64,000 bases of DNA from Anaeramoeba ignava (taxonomy: Eukaryota > Metamonada > Anaeramoebidae), in the NCBI GenBank assembly GCA_028826165.1, contig JAPDFW010000065.1, forward strand, positions 124,001 through 188,000, written 5' to 3'. The position numbers were made by a program, and so were the translations under genes. The notes under the pieces were generated by a model that saw only the letters and a list, made by a program, of their open reading frames with translations, was not told where the DNA came from and made no database searches. Below, piece after piece: positions 44,790-54,508 of this stretch. Position 1 is the stretch's first letter; each line of letters starts with the position of its first letter.

Positions 44790-45932
44790 ATGAGTGAAAT
44801 TTTAGTTTATAAAATGGTTCTTGTTGGTCATACTGGTGTTGGAAAAAGTTGTTTAACTTTTCGTTTTTGTCAAAATGAATTTGATTCAACTACTAAACCA
44901 ACACTTGGTTGTAAATTAACCATTCAAATATAAATATAAATATAAATATAAATATAAATATAAATATAAATATAAATATAAATATAAATATAAATATAAA
45001 TATAAATATAAATATAAATATAAATATAAATATAAATATAAATATAAATATAAATATAAATATAAATATAAATATAAAAATATAAATATAAATATAAATA
45101 TTTATAAATATAAATATAAATATAAATATAAATATAAATATAAATATAAATATAAATATAAATATAAAATATAAATATAAATATAAATATAAATATAAAT
45201 ATAAATATAAATATAAATATAAATATAAATATAAATATAAATATAAATATAAATATAAATATAAATATAAATATAAATATAAATATAAATATAAATATAA
45301 ATATAAATATAAATATAAATATAAATATAAATATAAATATAAATATAAATATAAATATAAATCTAAATATAAATACAAATATAAATCTAAATCTAAAATT
45401 AATATTAAAATTAAAATTAAAATTAATTGATAAAAAGCTTCTTACCTTTCAAAAGTTGTTGAAGTTAATGGAATGAAAGTAGATATTTATAATCAAAAAA
45501 CTTTTTTCAAAAACAAAATTATTAATTAATTATTTAATTAAAGATACAACTAAATATATGGGATACAGCAGGACAAGAAAGATATCTTTCAATTGCACCA
45601 ATGTTTTATCACAATTCATCTGCAGCAATAGTTACTTATGATATCACAAATTATGTAAAAAAAATAATTTTCCACTTCTTTTTTAATTGAAAAAAATTGC
45701 TTTTAAAAATTAAAGGAAAGTTTCCAAAAATCAAAACTTTGGGTTGATGAATTACTTGTTCATCGTCCTTCAAATATTGAAATTGCTTTTGTTGGAAATA
45801 AACTTGATTTAAGTGAGAAAAGAAGAGTTACTAAAGAAGAAGCTGAAGAATATGCAAAACAAAATGGTTTTCTTTTTTATGAAACATCTGCAAAAACAGG
45901 TGAAAATGTTGAAAAAGTTTTTTTGGATTTAG
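44790..45932 (+). CDS. Rab5-like small GTPase lacking its prenylated tail exon
   Basis: Exons 44790-44910, 45438-45478, 45544-45654 and 45716-45932 join in phase. All G motifs are intact: GHTGVGKS (P-loop), switch I '[14 protein letters not shown]', [18 protein letters not shown] (the Rab5/21/22-type switch II), 'FVGNKLDL' and '[10 protein letters not shown]'. Rab5 relatives act in early endosome fusion. The last exon ends at a GT after 'VFLDL', where a final exon with the C-terminal cysteines is expected. None was found before the start of the inverted BTB-TLDc segment at about 46240. Read through, the frame ends after about 22 repeat-derived residues without Cys. The gene is thus either 3'-truncated by rearrangement or uses an exon I could not see. 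Confidence 0.75.
44911..45437 (+). repeat. Intron 1 of the Rab5-like gene, (TATAAA)n satellite
   Basis: About 480 bp of TATAAA hexamers bounded by GTAAAT and AAAAAG. A short ATTAAA tail precedes the acceptor. Confidence 0.88.
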
Positions 45933-46441
45933 GTAATTTTAAAATAATATTCAAATCAAATATTCAAAATCAAATATTAAAATCAAATATTTAAAATCAA
46001 TTATTCAAATAAAATATTTAAATAAAATATTTAAATCAATTATTTAAATCAAATATTCAAAAAATAAAATCAATCAAAATCAAAATCAAAAATTAAAATC
46101 AAAATATTTAAATTTAAATCAAATTAAAACCAACAAATATAAAATAAATATTTAAATAAAATATTCAAAATCAAATATTCAAAATCAAAAAATCAAAACA
46201 AATATTTAAATCAATCGAAAATTAAATCAAAAGAAAATCAAATTGAATCTTTTTTTTTATATTATTCAATTTCTTTTAAATTTATTTTCATTTATTAAAT
46301 AAGATTTTTATCAAAATTTGAAATAAAATTAATTTTTTTTAAAATTAGATTTGTTTCTTATTTATTGATTTAAAGAATTTAATTTGATTGAAAGTAAATT
46401 AAAATTGAATTAAATTTTGAAAAAAAAATGAAAAATATTTT
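45933..46441. other. Repeat and junction between the Rab5-like gene and the inverted TLDc copy
   Basis: 45935-46220 is AAATC/AATATTTAAA-type repeat. From about 46240 the sequence is the 3' flank of the BTB-TLDc pseudogene, matching (inverted) the flank at 28377-28540. No Rab tail exon with CC or CxC was found here. Confidence 0.6.
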
Positions 46442-48842
46442 TTAAATGAAATAAGTTTCAAGTTCATCAACAACCCATTTATCTAAAAGAACCAGCTAAA
46501 TAACTTTCAGCTTCTTTTGTTTTATTTTTCAATTCCATTCGGTAGATTATAACTATTACCAAAATTTGAATGACCTTTTTGTAAATTATCATTTAAATGA
46601 ATATCACCTATAAATATTTTAATAAAAATAAATAATTAATTTTAATAATAATTAATAATAATTTAATTTGAAATTTATTTTATTTTAAATTTAAATAATA
46701 ATATTATTTATTATATTAATATTTTGGATTATTTATTAATTTAATTTTAATTTTATAATTTATTAAATAATATTATTTAATTAATAATAATTTAATTTGA
46801 AATTTATTTTATTTTAAATTAAAATAATAAATATTTATTAAATATAATTTTTATTTTTAATTTAATTTTAATAAAGATTAAAATAAAATTTAATTTTAAT
46901 AAAAATAAATAATTAATTTAATTTAAAATTTATTTTATTTTAAATTAAAATAATAATAATATTATTTATTATATTAATATTTTGGATTATTTATTAATTT
47001 AATTTTAATTATAATAATAAATATTTATTAAATATAATTTATTTACTCTCTATTTTAATAAAGATAAATAATTAATTTTAATAATAATTAATAATAATTT
47101 AATTTAAAATTTATTTTATTTTAAATTTAAATAATAATATTATTTATTATATTAATATTTTAGATTATTTATTAATTTAATTTTAATTATAATAATAAAT
47201 ATTTATTAAATCAAAATTAATTATTTATATTTACTTCCTCCAAAAGTTGGACCATATCTTAAAGCATATTCAATTGCATATTGTTCTTCTCCTTTTTTAA
47301 TTGTAAATTTATCTGGTATTCTATCTCCTTTATCATTTCTTAATGAAAAAATAAATGCATTTGAATCAATAATATATCCATTTGGATTATCTTGATAACT
47401 TTCATTCCATTTTGATTTATCATTTGTCCATCCAACTTGAGTAAAACCTCCAAAAATAAAATTATCTTTTGTTTTGATAATAACTAATGTTTTTCCTTTA
47501 TCATCAACTGCTTTATGCCAATTTTGAGAATCAAATCCATCTCTTTTTGCTGAAAATCCTTTTTTCATTTTAGAAAAAAAATCATTATCATTTATCCATT
47601 CTTGTAATTTCTTAGCATATTCAATATCTTGAACAATTTCTGAATCTGAAAAAATCTTTTGTAATTCCATTAATTCAAATTTAGATTTGAGTTCTTCTTT
47701 TTGATTTTGATTTTCTTTGATTTCCATTTTGATTTTCATTTTGATTTTGATTTCCATTTTGATTTTCATTTTCTTTGATTTTTGATTTTCTTTTTCAATA
47801 TCTTTCTTGATAATTTAAGATTTTGAATTTCTTTTCTCCATTTTCATCTTTCTTTTTTTTTCCATTTCTCTTGGTTTTTCTTTTTCTTTATTTTTCTAAT
47901 TTTCTTTCTTCCATTTCTAATTCAAATGATTTCTCTTTTTTATCTTCAATTTCTTTTTCTTTGTTTTCAATTTTCTTTTTGATTATCTTGAATAACTTTG
48001 TTTTGAATATCAACTAAAAAGATTTAGGAAAAATCAAATTGTTTTAATTTATCAAAATCTTGTTTTGAAATTGAATCTTTATCAAATAATGAAAAAAAAG
48101 AATGAAATAATCTTTTCTTTGCAATTCCCTTTTCTTTTTCTTTTTCTTTCTTTCCTTTTAATCTTTGATTTCTTTTTTCAATCCAATTATTTAAAAATTG
48201 AAAAAAATCAAATTGAAAAATTTCTTTTTTTTCTTGTTTAAATTGAATAAATTTGATAATTTCTTCTTTAGTTAAATTGAATAAATTTTCATTATTCTGA
48301 ATTTGGGAAAAATTTTGATTTATTAATTCAAAACATTTTATTTCAATTTCATTTGAATTTAAATTTCGATTTTGGAATAAAAATTGGAAAAAATTTGAAT
48401 AATTAATTGAATTTGAAATTTTTTTTTGAATAATTTCTTTCAATAAATTTAATTTAAAATAAATTGAAATTTCCAATAATTGAATAAGATTTTCTTGATT
48501 CACAAAAGAAATATTTCCATAATAAATATAACTCAAAATTGATTCCATTTCTTTTTTATTAAATTGATTTAAAGAAATAGAATTAATATCGTTTTGTCCT
48601 TTTAAAAACTCATTAAAAAAAGGAGATCTTGAAGATAAAATTGATTTATGAACTTTAATTTCAAAAGGATTTGATTTATTCTCAACAAAAATTGAAAAAT
48701 CTTTAAATGAATTTCCATTTAAAATATTTGAATAATCTTTAATTAAATTTTTTGTTACTTTTTTTTCTAAATTTTTCATTTCATTTTCATTTTGATTTTG
48801 ATTTGCATTTTCAATTTGGTTATTATTATTGTTGTTATCCAT
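46442..48842 (-). pseudogene. Broken inverted copy of BTB-BACK-TLDc paralogue B
   Basis: Starts identically to paralogue B (MDNNNNNNQIENANQN) and is intact through BTB and BACK to about 48027. There a short deletion gives an early TAA after 'LKQFDFS'. The coiled-coil section (47770-48020) is scattered over frames by small indels. The TLDc part is open again at 47221-47769 ('FFSKMKKGFSAKRDGFDSQN', 'FIFGGFTQVGW'). The second exon (46442-46613) keeps 'NFGNSYNLPNGIE' and the 'WVVDELETYF' end but has two more frameshifts. The intron is about 600 bp, roughly three times that of paralogue B. At least four lesions argue for a true pseudogene, although the N-terminal BTB-BACK part could still be made. 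Confidence 0.82.
46614..47220 (-). repeat. Tripled intron within the BTB-TLDc pseudogene
   Basis: The 187-bp intron sequence of paralogue B (with ATTATATTAATATTTTGGATT, TTTATTTTAAATT blocks) appears here about three times in tandem. Confidence 0.65.
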
Positions 48843-48902
48843 TTTGTTTTTTGTTTTGTGTTTGTGTTTTGTTTTTTGTGTTTTTTGTTTTTGTTTTTAA
48901 AA

Positions 48903-48960
48903 AAGGAAAAAAATGAATTTTTAATTTTTCATTTTTTTTCTTTTTTTTTTTTTTTTAAAA
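48903..48960. promoter_or_regulatory. Bidirectional TTCATTTTTTT elements
   Basis: Plus strand TTTTTCATTTTTTTTCTTTT lies before the SNARE gene; minus strand TTCATTTTTTTCCTTTTTT lies before the TLDc copy. The two share about 120 bp of intergenic DNA. Confidence 0.55.
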
Positions 48961-48962
48961 AC

Positions 48963-49521
48963 ATGACAAACAGATTTTCTTTTGATTCTATTGAATTAAA
49001 TCCATTAAATCCAGAAAGACAAGAATTATTTCAAGGAAGAACAATAAACAAAAACAAAAATCAAGAAGAAACAATTAATTCTAAATCAAAAAATGAAAAT
49101 TATGAAGATGAATATGATCATCTTTTTAAACGAAAACGAAAGAAAAATAGATCAAATTTCAGATAAAGTTTCTTCTTTAAAAAATGTAGATAAAAAGAAT
49201 TAATTAAAAATTAAAAAAAAATGAATTAAAAAACGTTTTTTTTTTGTTTTTGAAAAATTTAAATTATTTTTTTAATTATTTAAAAAAAAGGTTAGTTCAA
49301 ATTTAAAAACACAATTTAATAATCAAAATATTGTTCTTGACGATTTAGAAGAAAATTTTGAAGGAGCTGATGAAAAATTAGATGCAAATGTTACAAAATT
49401 AGAATCTGTTGCTGAGATTTCTTCTTGTAGATTGATGTTTTATGTTGCTTGTTTTATTTTTGCAGTTTTTCTTGTTATTTATTTTTTGATTGATTGGACA
49501 ACAAAACCAAATCAAAATTGA
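48963..49521 (+). CDS. Bet1-like Qc-SNARE (one-base frameshift in exon 1)
   Basis: Exon 1 from 48963 encodes MTNRFSFDSIELNPLNPERQ..., reaching 'YEDEYDHLF'. Skipping one A of the AAA at 49128-49130 gives 'NENERKIDQISDKVSSLKN', then exon 2 (from 49291, after an intron with GTAGAT donor) 'VSSNLKTQFNNQNIVLDDLEENFEGADEKLDANVTKLES'. This is a SNARE motif with the central Gln (TQFNNQN region), close to Bet1/Sft1 ER-Golgi proteins ('EENERLTESLRSKV...'). A C-terminal membrane anchor follows ('LMFYVACFIFAVFLVIYFLI'), with TGA stop. About 125-130 residues, the usual Bet1 size. As read without the shift the product would stop before the SNARE motif. Confidence 0.75.
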
Positions 49522-49795
49522 AAAAGATTTCGAAATAAAATTATTTTAATTTTAATTTTAATTTGAATTTTTAATTTTTAATTGAATTTGAATTTTAATT
49601 GAATTTTAATTTTAATTGAATTTGAATTTGAATTTTTAATTTTTAATTTGAATTTGAATTTGAATTTTAATTTTAATTTTAATTTGAATTTTTAATTTCT
49701 TAATGAAGAAGCAAAAAAAAAAAAAAAAAAAAAGTGGATCAAAAAAAAAAATGGATTAAAAAAAAATTTTTCAAAAAAAAAAAGAGAAGAAATTC
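49522..49795. other. Intergenic TTTAATTTTAATTGAA repeat and poly-A
   Basis: The 3' regions of the convergent SNARE and EF-hand genes. AATTTTAATTGAA-type repeats are followed by long A-runs near 49714-49790. No gene. Confidence 0.6.
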
Positions 49796-50675
49796 TTAAA
49801 AAATCCGACAAGAACCTTTTTGAGGTTTAAGAACTTTCTGGATAGCTTCAACAAAAGGAGCCAAAGAATTTTCATTAGATTTGCAGTGGTTTGTGAACTC
49901 CTCAAGAGAGATTTCTCCGTCACCATTTTCATCAATTTGTTCAAATAAATCATTGACAGCATTTTGAACATCTTGTGGATCAATTTTTTGTGAGATCTCC
50001 ATTTGTGTTTTTGTCTTGAATTCAGATGATTCTGTATCAACCTTCATTCCAATCAGTTTTCCTAATTCTTCTGCTAATTCTGATGCTATTAATGCTGCTG
50101 AAATACTGACTGTGCTATAAACCATTTGATAAATTTCTTCACGATCCAAAACACCATTTCCATCACTTTTTTGATCCAAATTTGGATTGGTTTTTGTAAT
50201 GATTTAAATGTGGATAAAAAATATTATTGATTTTTATTTATAATTTTATTTATAATTTTATTTAATTTTTATTTTATTTACGCATCCCAAATTTGAAACA
50301 AGAAATGAGCTTTTTTTTCATCTGATTCATTTGAAAGTAAAGTAAAACCTGAAATTAATTCATTGAATTCAATTGTTCCGTTACCATCTCTATTAAAAAA
50401 GAGTTGGAATTTTTTAAATTAAATTTTTTAAATTAAATTAAATTAAATTAAATTAAATTAAATTAAATTAAATTAAATTAAATTAAATTAAATTAAATTA
50501 AATTAAATTTTTTTTACAAATCAAAAACTTTATGAACTAATGCTGCGCCTTTTTCATCTAAACCAAATAATGTCTGAAAATCTTCAATTGATAAATGGCA
50601 TTGTTTTGGATTGCCTCCTTTTAATTTCTTAATTGCTGCTGCTAAAGCTTTAATTTGTTTTTTTCCAAATTCCAT
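49796..50675 (-). CDS. EF-hand calcium-binding protein with CaaX-like tail (copy 2)
   Basis: Paralogue of the gene at 21261-23330 with the same exon plan. Exon 1 starts at 50675 (MEFGKKQIKALAAAIKKLKGG); exon 2 holds 'DGNGTIEFNELISGF'; exon 3 (from about 50170) holds 'DGNGVLDREEIYQMVYSTV' and 'DENGDGEISLEEF'. It ends ...KGSCRIF, again a possible prenylation box. In exon 3 the splice after CAAAAAAG gives 'WDADGNG', matching copy 1. Sequence differs from copy 1 by roughly a third of residues, so the duplication is not recent. Introns are short (about 115 bp each), one being an AATTA repeat. Likely a membrane-attached Ca sensor; targets are unknown. Confidence 0.83.
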
Positions 50676-51010
50676 TTACTTTTTAAGATTTAATTTGTTT
50701 TGATTTGTTTTAAAAAAAGTAAAAAAATGAATTTGAGAAAATTAAAAAATATTTTTTTTTATTTATTTTTTTTGCTTTCTTTTCTTTTCTAATTTAAAAA
50801 AAAAAAGCAAAAAAGGAAAAAAGGAAAAATAAAAAAAAAATAAAAAAAGATTTTTTAATTTTTGTTCTTCTTTTTTTCCCTTTTTATTTTTATTTTTATT
50901 ATTTTTTTTAAAAAAAAAAAACTACAAATCAATTATAATTTCTTTGGGAAATCAATTATAAATTCTGAATGAAAAATCAATTGTATATTTTTTAATGAAA
51001 AATTAATTAA
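50676..51010. other. Intergenic; EF-hand promoter and AT runs
   Basis: 50711-50740 on the minus strand reads TTCATTTTTTTACTTTTTTT, the promoter-like element of EF-hand copy 2. The rest is A/T runs and the 3' flank of the RhoGEF gene. No gene seen. Confidence 0.55.
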
Positions 51011-54000
51011 TTATTTTTTTGTAAAGAAAAATTCTTTTGAAGATAAACTTTTTCTTAATTCATGGAATCTTCTTGATTTTGGAGAAGGAGATTGATTATC
51101 GGTACTCATAGAAAAATATCTTTCAATTTTTGGATGAGAATTTTCTAAATGTTGAATATTTGGATTTTCATTTGAATTTTCATTTGAATTTTCATTTGAT
51201 TTTTCATTTGATTTTTCATTTGATTTTTCATTTGAATTTTGTGATTGAGAATCGATTTGAATTTCTTGTTTTTGATGATTTGGAGACATATTTAATAGAT
51301 TTGAAACTGTTCCTGAACTTTCTCTTCTTTTTGATTCATCCAATAAATTTGAGTTTTCATACAAAGTATTCAATTCATTTTTAGCTTGTAAAGCTCTTTT
51401 CAAAGTATTTATATTTGTTCTTGATTCACTTGTTTTTTTCATTTTTTTAAGTGCTTTTTATTGATGAAATCCATTTTGTTCTTTCTTCGTTTGTTGGAAC
51501 ATCAAGTATATATTTTTTCACGTGAGTAATTAATAAAAATACAAATGAATCTTGGTATGATGTTTTATCAATTTTAATTTTTATATGTGAAAGTGGGTGA
51601 AATTGTAAAAATTGGTAGCGTGTCATTTTGCTCAATGTTTGTGATTTAGGTTTTGTAACTAATAATAAGTCGTTGAAAAGAAAAAGATAAAGTGGTGTTT
51701 TTCTTTTTTGTTTTTGTGGATCTCTTTCAATAACGGGTCCTTCTAAAATAAATCTTCTGTGAGGTTCAACAAGATTCTTTTTTTTAAAAAAATTTTTTAA
51801 TATTAAATTAAATTAAATTGAATATTGAATATTGATTTAAATATTGAAATTAAATATTAAATTAAATTGATTTGAATTGAATTGAATTGAATTGAATTGA
51901 ATTGAATATTGAATTGAATTGAATTGAATTAAATTGAATTAAATATTGAATTGAATTGAATATTAAATTGAATTGAATATTAAATTGAAATTGGATTGAA
52001 TATTAAATATTGGTTTGAAATTGAATATTAAATTGAATTGAATATTGAATTGAATATTATATTGAATTGAATTGAATTGAATTGAATTGAATATTAAATT
52101 GAATTGAATATTAAATTGAATTGAATATTGAATTGAATATTATATTGAATTGAATTGAATTGAATTGAATTAAATATTGAATTGAATATTATATTGAATT
52201 GAATTGAATTGAATTGAATTAAATATTGAATTGAATTTTGAATTAAATATTAAATTGAATTGAATTGAATATTGAATTGAATTGAATTAAATTGAATATT
52301 GAATTGAATTGAATTAAATTGAATATTGAATTGAATTGAATTAAATTGAATATTGAATTGAATTGAATTAAATTGAAATTGAATATTGAATTGAATTGAA
52401 TTAAATTGAATATTGAATTGAATTGAATTAAATTGAATTGAATATTGAATTGAATTGAATTAAATTGAATTGAATTGAATTAAATTGAATTAAATTGAAT
52501 ATTGAATTGAATTGAATTGAATTGAATTGAATATTAAATTGAATTGAATATTAAATTGAAATTGGATTGAATATTAAATTGAAATTGGATTGAATATTAA
52601 ATTGAATATTGAATTGAATATTGAATTGAATATTAAATTGAATTAAATATTAAATTGAATATTGAATTGAATATTGAATATTAAATTGAATATTAAATTG
52701 AATTAAATTGAATATTAAATATTGAATTGAATTGAATTGAATTGAATTGAATTGAATATTGGTTTGAAATTGAATATTAAATTGAATTTACTAAATCCAT
52801 CTTTTTTGGTAAACCTGTTATTTTTTGACTGATTTCTTGAACTTTTAAACTACTTTCTTGTTCTGTTTTCTTTTTATCTATTCCTTGTAATAAAGTATCT
52901 AAATTATGAAAAGCTTCTTGAAGTATTTGAGATTCATGCTTATCTTCAATTTTTAAATTCATTAAACTCTAAAATAAATAAAATAATAATTATAATTAAA
53001 ATTAAAAGAATAATTTGTTTAATTTTTAATTTCAAGAAAAATACTTCAAATAAAACTTTAAGATGAGTAATTCTTTGAAGAGGAAGAGAAAGAAAATCTT
53101 CAAGAATCAGATTTTCACATCTTTTTTGTTGTTGGGATTTCTATTTGAATTTTTTAATCTTTTAATATTTGAATTTGTTTTATTTTTTTTTAAATTTTTT
53201 ACTTCAACAAATTTTTGAAATTTAGAATTTTTTCTTAAATTTTTTAATTTTGAGAGGATATTTGAAAATTTGCCAAAATAAGAAGAATATGCATTCATCC
53301 AAATGTTCTATTTTAATTTTAATTTTATTTTAAATTTAATTTTAATTTTAATATTAATTTTATTTTAAATTTAATTTTAATATTAATTTTAATTTTAATT
53401 TTAATTTTAAATTTAAATTTTAATTTTAATTTTAATTTTAAATTTAATTTTTACATTTATTATATAAATTCTAGCAATTGAAGCAACATCTCTTTCATTT
53501 TTTTTAAAAATTTCTTTTAAAGATTGTAATAATTGATCATGAAAATTCCATAAAACAATAATATCAGAAAAAATCAATTTAAATTCTGATAATGAAATAA
53601 TTTCTTCATTTGTTCCAATTGCTTTTTCAATTGGATCTATAAACAGCTTTTTAAATTTAAATTTTAATTTTAATTTTGATTTTAATTTTAATTTTGATTT
53701 TAATTTTAATTTTAAATTTAATTTTTAATTTAAATTTTAATTTTAATTTTAATTTTAATTTTAATATTAATTTTAATTTTAATTTTAATTTTAATTTTAA
53801 TTTTGATTTTAATTTTGATTTTAATTTTGATTTTAATTTTGATTTTAATTTTATTTTTAATTTTAATTTTAATTTTAATTTTAAATTTAATTTTTAATTT
53901 AAATTGTAATTTTTAATTTTAAATTTAATTTTTAATTTTATTTTTAATTTTAATTTTAATTTTAATTTTAATTTTAATTTTGATTTTAATTTTAAATTTA

Positions 54001-54309
54001 ATTTTTAATTTTAATTTTAATTTTAATTTTAATTTTAATTTTTAATTTAAATTTTAATTGTTTTACCTCTTTTAAAGTTGTAAGTTTTTCTACATAATGT
54101 CTTTCTGTGCTAATTATCTATGTTTGTTTTTAATTTTATATTTAATTTTATATTTAAATTTGTTTTAAAATAAGAAGAATTACTTCCAAACCAAAATTAA
54201 CTTTTTCTTCTTCAATTTCTATAAATTTAATCAAAATATTTTTAATTTAATTTTATTTTTCAATTTTAAATTCATTTATAAATTTTTTTTTACTTTGTTG
54301 ATCTGTCAT
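51011..54309 (-). CDS. RhoGEF (DH-PH) protein
   Basis: Multi-exon gene. Exon 1 is tiny (MTDQQ, from 54309); then 'KIEEEKVNFGLE', 'IISTERHYVEKLTTLKE' (first DH helix), 'DPIEKAIGTNEEIISLSEFK...IIVLWNFHDQLLQSLKEI', 'TFGWMNAYSSYFGKFSNIL', and 'ENLILEDFLSLPLQRITHLK', the conserved DH block around the QRI core. After a 1-kb satellite intron a PH domain follows ('RRFILEGPVIERD', 'LYLFLFNDLLLVTKPKS', 'DVPTNEERTKWISSIK'). The C-terminal 140 residues are Ser/Asn-rich with NEKS/NENS repeats. Such proteins load GTP on Rho/Rac GTPases to drive actin remodelling. One extra base in the T-run 51455-51459 separates the PH end from the C-terminal frame; the join would read '...SSIKALKKMKKTSE'. Exon borders in the DH part are inferred. 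Confidence 0.82.
51785..52788 (-). repeat. RhoGEF intron, GAATTGAATATT satellite
   Basis: About 950 bp of GAATT and GAATATT units on the plus strand, so the sense strand is AATTC/AATATTC with no G. It lies between the DH and PH coding parts. Confidence 0.85.
53310..54060 (-). repeat. RhoGEF introns, TTTTAA/TTTTGA repeats
   Basis: Two AT satellites (about 53310-53455 and 53650-54060) separated by a DH-coding exon. The TTTTGA variants put C on the sense strand. Confidence 0.7.
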
Positions 54310-54371
54310 CAAAATAAAGAGTTTTTAATTAAATTTGTTTTTGTTTTTGTTTTAAAAGAAAAAAGAAAAAG

Positions 54372-54490
54372 AAAAAAAATGAAAATAAAAAGGAGAAAAA
54401 TAAATAAATAATAAAAAATAAAAAAGGAGAAAAATAAACGTAATTAAAAATTTTTTTTTTCATTTTTTTTTTTCATTTTTTCCCTTTTTA
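54372..54490. promoter_or_regulatory. Bidirectional promoter region, RhoGEF and PheRS alpha
   Basis: Minus strand TTTTCATTTTTTTTCTTTTT near 54373-54390. Plus strand TTTTTTTTTCATTTTTTTTT near 54455-54480. AAAAAGGAGAAAAATAAA occurs twice between them. Confidence 0.55.
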
Positions 54491-54508
54491 AAAAATAAAA
54501 CAAAAAAA

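Noticed and set aside
43931-45378. TATAAA arrays as TATA-box clusters, CRISPR-like arrays or origins
   Set aside because: They sit exactly between splice sites of well-supported genes and have no spacers; they are intronic satellites.
1167-51459. Programmed +1 frameshifting as the default explanation
   Set aside because: The sites share only short A/T runs and no common slippery codon or stop; kept as a testable alternative rather than a claim.
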